The notes under the pieces: model-generated | Told to the model about the DNA's origin: nothing | Seen by the model: only the letters and a program-made list of their open reading frames with translations | The model's database searches: none | Assembly (NCBI RefSeq): GCF_017104965.1 | Contig: NZ_JAAGPR010000003.1 | Span: forward strand, 1-64,000 | DNA length: 64,000 nucleotides | Direction: 5' to 3' | Source: Paraburkholderia sp. Ac-20340 | Lineage (GTDB): Bacteria; Pseudomonadota; Gammaproteobacteria; Burkholderiales; Burkholderiaceae | Shown: positions 51,469 through 59,673 of the stretch, piece after piece | How positions within the stretch are numbered: the first letter of the stretch is position 1 | Layout: each line of letters begins with the position of its first letter | Position numbers and translations under genes: made by a program

Positions 51469-51871
51469 GGCGGGGTTTGCCGATCTACTCGCGAAGCTGG
51501 ACCAGGCGACAAGCGAATCAGCGATCCGCAAAGCGGCAGCAAGTGCCGCTTCAGTCGTTCTCAAGGAAGCGGAAGCGCGCGCACCTGTAGGGCCGCGAGC
51601 GCACCACCAGGGCGCTAAGAAGTTTCCGATTGGGTTCGGTAAAGAAAATATGTTCGTTGCCTTCAATTCGGAAATGTCCGTTGAAGGAAAGATCGCTACA
51701 TATTTGTGCGGTTGGGATAAGGATGCTTTTTATCTCCGCTTCTACGAATACGGCACGAGCAAACAGCGAGCACGCCCATTCTTCCGCCCAGCTATCGACG
51801 CAACAAAACAAGCGCAAGCAGACGCCATTAATGCGTCCCTGGCGCAATCATTGAAAGATGCGGGGCTGTAA
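51440..51871 (+). CDS. HK97 gp10-like tail completion protein
   Basis: A 143-residue protein of the HK97-gp10 family: KAGFADLLAKLDQATSESAIRKAA (about 11-34), VLKEAEARAPVGPRAHH (about 40-56), then YLRFYEYGTSKQRARPFFRPAI (about 96-117), the family signature. It takes part in neck/tail completion. In most HK97-like modules this gene precedes the tail tube; here it lies between the GT frame and the tape measure. GGGA precedes the ATG, and its stop overlaps the tape-measure ATG (TAATG). Confidence 0.88.
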   Translation: MPLKIEVQNKAGFADLLAKLDQATSESAIRKAAASAASVVLKEAEARAPVGPRAHHQGAKKFPIGFGKENMFVAFNSEMSVEGKIATYLCGWDKDAFYLRFYEYGTSKQRARPFFRPAIDATKQAQADAINASLAQSLKDAGL

Positions 51872-54717
51872 TGGCGAGTCAAAACACAGTTTATAACGTA
51901 TCGGTCAACGCGGACGGCGTTTATACGGCTCTCCAGAAAGCGCAAAATTCGTTTGACCGGTTTGGCGTTGCTGTTGACCTTTCCTCACAGAAAGCGGCAG
52001 CAGCGCAACGGGCGTTTGATGAAGCGGTAACCAATACCGGTAATTCAAGCGTCCGCAGTCAGCGCCAGGTACAGAGATTTATGGACTCGCTTGTCCAGCA
52101 ATCGGCCACGGCGGGACTGACTACAACACAGCTTCTGGAATTGCGCGCCGCACAGCTTGGCGTCAGCGATTCGGCGCAAAAGTATATCGACAACATTTCC
52201 AAAGCTAACGCTGCGATGGCGGCAAGCGGGAAAGCCGCGAGCGGCGCGCATGGCGGTATGCAAGGCGTTACCAGCGAATTGATCGTAATGGGTCATGAAG
52301 CGATATCCGGCAACTTCTCTAAGATTCCGGGTTCGTTCCTGGTGCTCGCTGAAAGTGTTGACCTGGTAAAACTCGCAATGACTCCCCTGGGCGCAGTCGT
52401 GCTGGGTTTTGTCGCAGTCATTGGCGCGGCGGGTTACGCGATCTATGAAGCGAATAAAGACCTGTCCGAGTACGCGGAAAACATCGCGTCTATCCAGTCG
52501 ATTACCGGCCAATCGTCGGAAGCTATCCAGCAATTCGCGTTCGCTGCGGCAAACGTGGGCGTATCTGCGAAGGATGCGGGCGCAGCGTTCGAGAATCTTA
52601 ACAAGGTACAGAACGACGCATTGCACGGCAACCAGAACGCTATCGCAGCGTTTAAGGCGGTTGGCGTTTCGCTAAATGACCTGAAGACGGCTTCGCCAGA
52701 AGACCTATTGGCGCGCACTGCTGACGCGTTCGAAAACACGCGCGACAGCGCGAGCAAAGCGGCGCTTGCGCAGGAGCTATTCGGCAACGCCGGAAAGCAA
52801 CTGATTCCGCTACTCGATCAGGGTAGTTCGAAGATTCAGCAATTGAGCGCTGACGCGGTGACGTATGGCGGCGTGCTCGATGACAAGACGCTGAAATCCA
52901 TTGACGCGATGAATCGAGCGCACCAGGAGTCACAGGCGCGCATGGAAGGGGTACACAAGGAAGCGGAATCGAACCTTGTCCCGGCGCTGACGAATCTATC
53001 GAACGCGATGGCTTCGAGCAGCAATAACACCACGATTCAAACCACGCTTTACAAGGGTCTGGCGATTGGCCTGGAAGGCGTCGCAGCCGTAGCGGCCACG
53101 GTCGCAACGGGCATTCTCCAGGTACTGAGCACGATTAAGGGCCTGGTAATCGTCGCTAATGATGTGGTGGGGCTGCATTGGGGCGCGGCTGCTGACGATG
53201 CGAAGAAGGCGTTCGGGAACGTAAAGCAGGAAGGGCAAGACTATGTAGCCTTCATGTCCAAACTGTTCTCCAACACAGATTACACGCTGGGGCCGCAGAA
53301 GGCGACGCCAACGAAGACGATCAACTTCGGCACTGACGGCAACGGCTCGAAATCGCGTGCGGTGACCACCAGCGCGGGCGATAACCGACTGGAAGCAGCG
53401 CGCCAGGAATATGCAGCGCTTCAGCAGCAAAGCGCCGAACTGCAAACGCAATCGGTGACCGGCGAAAAGCTGGGCAAGGATGCGCAAGCACTCGCGAAGT
53501 TCCAGCAAGAGATTTCCGACATTCTGAAGAAACGCGATGACGGAAAGCCCCTCACCAATGCGGAAAAGTCGCTTCTCCTGAATCAGCAGGCGGTACAGAC
53601 CCAGCTACAGGCGAATGCTTCGCTTGAAGCCCAGAACCAGGCGCAGGAACGTCTAAACACGCTGAAGAATCGCGCCGCGCAGATCGAACTGAATATTAGT
53701 TCGTATCTGGCAAACCAAACGCAACAGTACCAGGAACAGGTACAGGCGATTGGCCTGGGAACAGAAGCGCAGCAGCGTTTGCAAGCACAGCAACAGATTG
53801 CCGCGAAATTCCAGCAACAGCAAGACTCCCTGAATAAAGCGACTTCGCCGGATAACCGGAATTCAGACGTTTATAAAAACGCGTCAGCGGATATCCAGAA
53901 ATCGCAACAGGTGGCAATGGATGCGCTCGCGCAGCATTACAAAGACATGGACAAGGCGAATTCATCCTGGATGAATGGCCTAACGGAAGGGTGGGCGAAT
54001 TATGCGACTACCGTTTCAAACAACGTCCAACAGGTTTCGTCTTTGTTCAATGACGTAACGAACGGCATGCAATCGGCGCTGCTGAATTTCGTGCAGACCG
54101 GAAAACTCAACTTCTCCGACTTCACGAAATCTGTAATCGCCGACCTGGAAAAGATCGCGATTGAGAAAGCGATTCTAGGCTTTGCAACGGCTGCAATAGG
54201 CGCAATCGGTGGTTTCTTCTCCGCGAATACCGGGGCCGCTACGACGGTCGCTAATGCGTTGCCAGGCGATTCGCTCGACAACCTAACCAACATTACCGGC
54301 GGATTCGGAACGGTAGGCCACGCGGGCGGCGGTTCGATTACAGGGCCGGGTACGGGAACGTCAGATTCGATTCTCGCGAAGCTGTCAAACGGCGAATTCG
54401 TCATGACAGCCGAAGCCGTGCGCCGCCTGGGCATTCCTTTGCTGAATGCATTGAACGCGGGTAACTCGATTAATTCGGCTGCGAAGTTCGCGTCCGGTGG
54501 TGCGGTCAACAGTAGTTCGATTGCGAGCGTCAGCGCACCTACACAAAGCAGCGGGGCAAATGTTTCCGTAGTCGTCAACAGCGGCAACGGCGGAATTGAT
54601 CCGTCCGATGCGCCGTGGTTGACCCAGGCAATTACAAAGCTGATTGACCAACGCACGGCACAGAAGTTTAAGGGGCAGGGCGGTTACGCGTGGCAGCTAA
54701 CAAATAGGAGCGTTTAA
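51871..54717 (+). CDS. Tail tape measure protein
   Basis: A 948-residue tape measure protein that sets tail length and is ejected with DNA. The N-terminal part is coiled coil, with GGMQGVTSELIVMGHEAISGNF-type TMP_2 core and a hydrophobic segment (about 165-195). The middle is long Gln/Ala-rich helices (about 490-690). The C-terminal lambda-type TMP_C region (FNDVTNGMQSALLNFVQTGKLNFSDF, about 725-750) precedes Gly-rich AGGGSITGPGTGTSDSI. At about 0.15 nm per residue, the usual ratio, a tail near 140 nm is expected. Coupled to gp10 by overlap. Confidence 0.93.
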   Translation: MASQNTVYNVSVNADGVYTALQKAQNSFDRFGVAVDLSSQKAAAAQRAFDEAVTNTGNSSVRSQRQVQRFMDSLVQQSATAGLTTTQLLELRAAQLGVSDSAQKYIDNISKANAAMAASGKAASGAHGGMQGVTSELIVMGHEAISGNFSKIPGSFLVLAESVDLVKLAMTPLGAVVLGFVAVIGAAGYAIYEANKDLSEYAENIASIQSITGQSSEAIQQFAFAAANVGVSAKDAGAAFENLNKVQNDALHGNQNAIAAFKAVGVSLNDLKTASPEDLLARTADAFENTRDSASKAALAQELFGNAGKQLIPLLDQGSSKIQQLSADAVTYGGVLDDKTLKSIDAMNRAHQESQARMEGVHKEAESNLVPALTNLSNAMASSSNNTTIQTTLYKGLAIGLEGVAAVAATVATGILQVLSTIKGLVIVANDVVGLHWGAAADDAKKAFGNVKQEGQDYVAFMSKLFSNTDYTLGPQKATPTKTINFGTDGNGSKSRAVTTSAGDNRLEAARQEYAALQQQSAELQTQSVTGEKLGKDAQALAKFQQEISDILKKRDDGKPLTNAEKSLLLNQQAVQTQLQANASLEAQNQAQERLNTLKNRAAQIELNISSYLANQTQQYQEQVQAIGLGTEAQQRLQAQQQIAAKFQQQQDSLNKATSPDNRNSDVYKNASADIQKSQQVAMDALAQHYKDMDKANSSWMNGLTEGWANYATTVSNNVQQVSSLFNDVTNGMQSALLNFVQTGKLNFSDFTKSVIADLEKIAIEKAILGFATAAIGAIGGFFSANTGAATTVANALPGDSLDNLTNITGGFGTVGHAGGGSITGPGTGTSDSILAKLSNGEFVMTAEAVRRLGIPLLNALNAGNSINSAAKFASGGAVNSSSIASVSAPTQSSGANVSVVVNSGNGGIDPSDAPWLTQAITKLIDQRTAQKFKGQGGYAWQLTNRSV

Positions 54718-54719
54718 CC

Positions 54720-55088
54720 GTGGCTTCGACTTTCACATGGGTTCCGACTGTTGCCAATTTTTCGGGGACGGCAACGGCGAAAGTCCGCAGCGCGCAATTT
54801 GGTGATGGATACCAACAGCGCGCAGCGGACGGAATCAACAACATTTCTTCGCAATTCAGCCTGCAATTCATCGCGAACGAAACGGATACGCGCGCAATCC
54901 GCGCGTTTCTTATCGCAGCAGCCGGCGCGGATTCGTTTTACTGGACTCCGCCATTGTGGGATGACCCCGCGCTGTTTTATTGCGAAACGTGGGCAGAGCC
55001 TACCAAAGACGGCGATTGGTACACGATGACCGCGACCTTCCAACAAACATTCGATCCGGGTCAAGATGACAGCACTACAACAGGTTAA
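54720..55088 (+). CDS. Minor tail protein M-like
   Basis: A 122-residue distal tail protein. It matches the lambda gpM family in TFTWVPTVANFSG, VRSAQFGDGYQQRAADGINN (about 23-42) and a C-terminal SFYWTPPLWDDPALFYCETW (about 71-92). The start is a GTG two bases after the tape-measure stop. In lambda, gpM is followed by gpL; here a large fibre gene overlaps its end by 23 bases and separates the two. Confidence 0.9.
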   Translation: MASTFTWVPTVANFSGTATAKVRSAQFGDGYQQRAADGINNISSQFSLQFIANETDTRAIRAFLIAAAGADSFYWTPPLWDDPALFYCETWAEPTKDGDWYTMTATFQQTFDPGQDDSTTTG

Positions 55089-57594
55089 TCTAGGCGCTGC
55101 TACAGACGGCACGCAAGGCGATACAGTTCGCACAGGTTTTACAAAGCTCAATTCAAATACTGCTGCGCTTGCCGCGCAAATCGCCGTAGCTTCTGCAACG
55201 CTGATTTCCGCCGCGCAATCTCTGACGGTTGCGGATCATGTCGGAAAGCGCGTCAATCTCGACTTTGCGGCAACCGATACGGTAGGTTTCCCGCCTTCTG
55301 CTGACGCGGGCGCGGACGCAGTAATCCAGCTTCGCAACGTGGGCACTGTAGCGGTTACGCTCGCGCCAGCGGGAAGCGATACCCTGGCGCTTACCACGCT
55401 CGCACCAGGCGATTCCGTTTTGTTCGATACAGACGGCGCGGGCGCATGGAATGTCCTGGTGCGCAGCCGTCCTGCATCCGAAAGTGAGAGCGTAGGCGCG
55501 GATTTGTCCGTTGGCGGCAATCTCTCCGTCAGTGCTGCTACGAAACTAACCGGAAAGCTGACGGCTGCTGACGTGGAAATCGTCGGTACGCTGACTTCAG
55601 ACGGCGCGGCTACGGTGGGCGCGAATCTGACGGTGGAAGGGGATGCAATCGTAAGCCGTAACGCGCCGGTACTTATCCTTGACGATATCGCCGCAACCAC
55701 GGGTAGCGCCGTCGAATATCGAAACAACGGCGTGCGGCTGTGGGAAACGAAATCTTACGGGACTAATCTTTCCTGGAATGTCGGGCGATACGTTGACGGA
55801 ACCTATGTAGGAAATACGCTTTCGCTTGTCAACGATACCGGCACGACCAACATTGCAGGCCGCGTAACGGTCAACTCGACAGCCGATGACGGCGGCACGG
55901 CGTTGCAGATTAACGGATCAGTGCGCGCCGGAAACTATGTCTTCAATTCGCAGAATACGACTGATTCTGGTTTGATCGGTTTTGGCAACGCGAACGGGCC
56001 GACTGTGGGATTTTATGGATCGGCCACGACTGGCGCGGGTTCGCTTGTCTTCCGTACCGATGCAATCGAGCGCGTGCGTATCTCCGCTGATGGTCGTCTA
56101 TTGGTCGGGGTATCAGATAACGAAGATAACGCGCTTCTACAGGTTGGCGGACAGATTGTCCAGCGCGCCGACTATAGCGAAATCCGCATGCGCGCGGCCA
56201 ACGAATCGAACCTAAACGGTTGGAGACTCGCCAGCACGATCAACGGCACGAATGACGGTTACATCACGCTCCAGCATTCATACGATGACTTCGGTTCTAA
56301 CTTTTTGAACGCGTGGGGTGCTAATTCTGCGGGTGTCGTAACGATCAATAAGGACATTACCACGGCTGACGCGACGCACTCCCTACAGATCGGCGGGGAT
56401 ACTCGTTCCTACGGCACGATATACGCAGGCGCAGACGGCACGGTAACTTCCTGGCTTTCGGCAGACAGCGGCAGCGGTTATTTCCAGTCGGAAGGGGATA
56501 CCATCGTTGGGTCTGCGGCAGCGGACGGGGACCTGGTATTTACGGCGGGTAATAGGGTTGCGGCCCGCGTTTATTCGACTGGCCGAACGTCCTTTGGCTC
56601 ACAGACTGATGACGGTTTGTCTACGGTATTTGTAGGCGGTTCCGTCCGTTCTACCGGCAAAATTCTAGGACGCAACGCGCTAAATGTTCTAGTTAATGGC
56701 TCCGGCGAACTGGGTAATCTGACGTGGAACAATGGCAATTGGTCCGGCGTTACAGGTGGGGCTGGCGAAGGTTCATTGTTCTATAACCCGGCTGCTATCA
56801 CGGCGGACGGGACATATGACGAACATGATGTTGTAGTTATCCTGCCTAATACCGTTCTCACAATCTCCGGCGAAATCTATACGACAGGAATGACGGCAGG
56901 TTCGGGCCGGATCGGTATTGACTTCCTAGATTCAAACCAGAACGTCATTTCAAACGTGTTCTATACGCTGGACGCGGGTAACGACTGGACGTTCGGATTC
57001 GCGACGGCGACCGCTCCCGCCGATACGGCATATTGGCGGTGTTTCATGGGTGCGGTGAATAGCCCGAATGCCCCAGCAAATACATTGCGATTCCGCCATA
57101 TCAAAGTTGAGGAAAACACTTCCGCTTCGATGTATTCGCAAGAAGCTACGCTTTCATATGTCGCGAATGCGGTAAAGGTAGCTGATAACGAATTTATCCA
57201 GGCGTATATCTCTGCCGCCGTGCAAATTCCAACTAGCACGATTACGAACGTTACCGGCTTTACTACAACGGTAGATCGAAGAGGATCAGGAGCGTGGAAC
57301 GCTTCTGCGGGTTCTTTCACGCCCAAGCGAACGGGGCCATATTCGATTGACTTCCTTTGTACGCTGTCTGGCGTGATTACGACCGGATACGCACAAATTT
57401 CGATCATGAATGGCGCTTCGCAGGTCTGGACGTACATCACAGACCCTCAGACTCGCATGTTGCATCTGGCAGGAGTTTTCAACCTGACGGCGGGCGTTTC
57501 TTACACCTTTGCAGCGTGGCAAGACACAGGCGATCAGTTCGCTACTAATGCGGGTTCGACGTTGACGAAGCTAACGATTTACGAACTACCGTAA
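55066..57594 (+). CDS. Tail fibre / receptor-binding protein
   Basis: An 842-residue beta-rich protein. Residues 1-45 (VNLGAATDGTQGDTVRTGFTKLN) look like the attachment region of tail fibres. Residues about 140-190 are a regular coil of short strands (GADLSVGGNLSVSAATKLTG), followed by repeats with TLQIGGD/LLVGVSD phrases as in phage spikes. The C-terminal 140 residues (from about QAYISAAVQI at 715) resemble a C1q/TNF-like jelly roll (FTPKRTGPYSIDFLCTLSG). The last part would trimerise and bind the host receptor. The ATG lies within the M gene. Its placement between M and L is unusual. Confidence 0.82.
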   Translation: MTALQQVNLGAATDGTQGDTVRTGFTKLNSNTAALAAQIAVASATLISAAQSLTVADHVGKRVNLDFAATDTVGFPPSADAGADAVIQLRNVGTVAVTLAPAGSDTLALTTLAPGDSVLFDTDGAGAWNVLVRSRPASESESVGADLSVGGNLSVSAATKLTGKLTAADVEIVGTLTSDGAATVGANLTVEGDAIVSRNAPVLILDDIAATTGSAVEYRNNGVRLWETKSYGTNLSWNVGRYVDGTYVGNTLSLVNDTGTTNIAGRVTVNSTADDGGTALQINGSVRAGNYVFNSQNTTDSGLIGFGNANGPTVGFYGSATTGAGSLVFRTDAIERVRISADGRLLVGVSDNEDNALLQVGGQIVQRADYSEIRMRAANESNLNGWRLASTINGTNDGYITLQHSYDDFGSNFLNAWGANSAGVVTINKDITTADATHSLQIGGDTRSYGTIYAGADGTVTSWLSADSGSGYFQSEGDTIVGSAAADGDLVFTAGNRVAARVYSTGRTSFGSQTDDGLSTVFVGGSVRSTGKILGRNALNVLVNGSGELGNLTWNNGNWSGVTGGAGEGSLFYNPAAITADGTYDEHDVVVILPNTVLTISGEIYTTGMTAGSGRIGIDFLDSNQNVISNVFYTLDAGNDWTFGFATATAPADTAYWRCFMGAVNSPNAPANTLRFRHIKVEENTSASMYSQEATLSYVANAVKVADNEFIQAYISAAVQIPTSTITNVTGFTTTVDRRGSGAWNASAGSFTPKRTGPYSIDFLCTLSGVITTGYAQISIMNGASQVWTYITDPQTRMLHLAGVFNLTAGVSYTFAAWQDTGDQFATNAGSTLTKLTIYELP

Positions 57595-57654
57595 TCGCGC
57601 GCGGCTGTAGGTCTGTATTTCTAACAAAAATCTTTTCGCCAAAGGGGGTATCTT

Positions 57655-58338
57655 ATGGCGATTACAGGTGACATTCAGCAGCTATCTGTAGGATCACTAA
57701 TCGAATTATTCGAGCTAGACGCAGCCAACATCGGCGGGGACGTGCTGCGGTTTCATGGGCACTTGCAAAACCCGTCGATCTATTGGCAGGGTAACGAATA
57801 CAAAGCCTGGCCTATCCAGGCGACGGGGTTTAAGCGGACTTCTGACGCTTCGCAGCCTACCCCGTCCCTGAGCGTTGCCGATATCAACGGCACGATTTCA
57901 GCGCTTTGTATCGTGCTCGATGACCTGGCAGGCGCGACCGTGCGCCGCCGTCGCACGTTAAAGAAGTATCTCGATGCGGCCAACTTCCCAGACGGGAACG
58001 CAACGGCAGACCCTACCGCCGAATTGCCTTTGGAGATTTGGCGCGTAGAGCAAAAGAGCCAGGAACAAACCGGAAACTTCATTTCCTTTAACCTGGCTTC
58101 TCCGCTCGACTTCGGCGGACAGCAGATTCCCGCGCGTCAGATCGTTGGCGCGTGCCAATGGACGTACAAGGGCGCGGATTGCGGGTGGAACGGTACGACC
58201 TACTTTGACGCGAAAGATAACGCCGTTGACGATCCCGCGCAGGATCGCTGCGGATACCGTCTTTCGAGTTGTGAAGCCCGGTTCGGTGCTGACAACCCGC
58301 TTCCCTGGGGTGGTTTCCTTTCTGACGTGATTTCGTAA
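57655..58338 (+). CDS. Minor tail protein L-like
   Basis: A 227-residue tail-tip protein of the lambda gpL family: LIELFELDAANIGG near the start, FHGHLQNPSIYWQGNEYKAWP (about 33-53), TLKKYLDAANFPDGN and the C-terminal domain with four cysteines (GACQWTYKGADCGW and RCGYRLSSCEARFG, about 168-211). Lambda gpL binds a 4Fe-4S cluster through such cysteines, so a cluster is likely here as well. An AAGGGGG site precedes the ATG. A 60-base gap separates it from the fibre gene, and 12 bases from the K gene. Confidence 0.92.
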   Translation: MAITGDIQQLSVGSLIELFELDAANIGGDVLRFHGHLQNPSIYWQGNEYKAWPIQATGFKRTSDASQPTPSLSVADINGTISALCIVLDDLAGATVRRRRTLKKYLDAANFPDGNATADPTAELPLEIWRVEQKSQEQTGNFISFNLASPLDFGGQQIPARQIVGACQWTYKGADCGWNGTTYFDAKDNAVDDPAQDRCGYRLSSCEARFGADNPLPWGGFLSDVIS

Positions 58339-58350
58339 TGGGGTTGCACG

Positions 58351-59094
58351 ATGACCCCAGAAACGAAAGAAGCGATTGCCGCGCATGCAATCGCGGAATA
58401 CCCGCGCGAGTGTTGCGGCTTCATTGTCAGCGTTGACGGCCACGAACGCTATTTGCCATGTCAGAACGTCGCTGAGAAGCCGGAAGAATTCTTCTCTATC
58501 GCTGCGACCGATTATGCGGACGCGGAAGACGTTGGGGAGATTAGGGCAGTAGTGCATTCGCATCCGGGCGCGTCAGCCCGTCCTAGCGCCGCAGATAAAG
58601 CCGTATGCGAACGTTCGGACATTGATCTATGGATCATTTGTTCGCTGGGCGTGCAGCCAGACGGATCAATCGGAATTGACGATTGGTGCGAGTTCGGCAA
58701 GACCGGCTTTCTCGCGCCGCTTATCGGTCGTCAGTTCGTGCATGGCGTGCATGACTGTTACGCGATTATCCGCGACTACTACCAGCTAGAACGGGGTGTG
58801 ACTCTCCCTGATTTCGAGCGCTGCGATAGGTGGTGGGAAGACGGGCATAGCTCCCTGTATCTCGACAACTACAAGAAAGCGGGCTTCGTTGACGTTGGGC
58901 GCAATGCCCAGCTAGAGCCAGGCGACGTACTGCTAATGCAGATTCGCTCAAAAAACGGTGTGCCCAATCACGCCGGAATCTATACCGGCGAAGGCCGATT
59001 CATTCACCACATGCACAGCCGCCTTTCAGTTCGCGCCTTGTTCGGCGGGATGTGGCGCGACTGTCTCATAACCGTTCTACGGTACGAAGGATAA
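58351..59094 (+). CDS. Tail-tip protein K-like, JAB protease plus NlpC/P60 hydrolase
   Basis: A 247-residue two-domain protein. The N-terminal JAMM/MPN metalloprotease has Glu20 (PRECCGF), His69-x-His71 and Asp82 (HSHPGASARPSAAD). The C-terminal NlpC/P60 peptidoglycan hydrolase has Cys136 (VHDCYAII) and His207 (NHAGIY), with a third polar residue likely near FIHHMH. In lambda the K protein acts at the tail tip; the NlpC domain can open peptidoglycan at infection and the JAB part is thought to process tail proteins. All catalytic residues are intact. Confidence 0.94.
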   Translation: MTPETKEAIAAHAIAEYPRECCGFIVSVDGHERYLPCQNVAEKPEEFFSIAATDYADAEDVGEIRAVVHSHPGASARPSAADKAVCERSDIDLWIICSLGVQPDGSIGIDDWCEFGKTGFLAPLIGRQFVHGVHDCYAIIRDYYQLERGVTLPDFERCDRWWEDGHSSLYLDNYKKAGFVDVGRNAQLEPGDVLLMQIRSKNGVPNHAGIYTGEGRFIHHMHSRLSVRALFGGMWRDCLITVLRYEG

Positions 59095-59097
59095 AAG

Positions 59098-59673
59098 ATG
59101 CTGCGAACGATTCGATTGTATGGCGTGCTTGGGAAGCAGTTCGGGCGCGAGCACAAACTAGCCGTTAATTCCGCAGGGGAAGCAATCCGCGCGCTGGGCG
59201 TGGTGATTCCCGGCTTCAAGAAGTTTCTTCTTCGCTCGCGAGAAGACGGGCTTACGTTCGCGGTGTTCCGGGGCAAGACCAACGTAACGCGCGACGAATT
59301 GCCGTTCCCAGCCGGTCAAGACGTAATCCGAATCGCGCCGGTTCTTTCTGGTTCGAAGCAGGCCGGTTTGTTCCAAACGATTCTAGGCGCGGTCTTGATT
59401 GCCGCGAGCTATTTCATTCCCGGTCTGGGGCCGACTGTCTCTATGGCGCTGTTGAGTTCCGGTGTCGGTATGGCGCTGGGCGGCGTGGTGCAAATGCTAT
59501 CGCCACAAATGGGCGGATTGAGCAGCACAAGCGCCGATGACGGCCAGTCGTATTACTTCAATGGCGCAGTAAACAGCACGGCACAGGGGAATCCCGTTCC
59601 GTTGATCTATGGCGAAACCTGGTGCGGTTCGCAGGTAGTCAGCAGCGGGATTTACGCGGAAGACCAAACATGA
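59098..59673 (+). CDS. Tail assembly protein I-like
   Basis: A 191-residue protein with the lambda gpI arrangement. A ubiquitin-like N-terminal region (LRTIRLYGVLGKQFGREHKLAVNSAGEAIRAL split as strands and helix, about 1-35) is followed by DELPFPAGQDVIRIAP. A hydrophobic Gly/Ala-rich segment (about 95-145, AASYFIPGLGPTVSMALL) follows, with a C-terminal GNPVPLIYGETWCGSQVVSSGI. It is needed for tail-tip assembly but is not known as a stable virion part. Three bases after K; overlaps J by four bases (ATGA). Confidence 0.92.
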   Translation: MLRTIRLYGVLGKQFGREHKLAVNSAGEAIRALGVVIPGFKKFLLRSREDGLTFAVFRGKTNVTRDELPFPAGQDVIRIAPVLSGSKQAGLFQTILGAVLIAASYFIPGLGPTVSMALLSSGVGMALGGVVQMLSPQMGGLSSTSADDGQSYYFNGAVNSTAQGNPVPLIYGETWCGSQVVSSGIYAEDQT

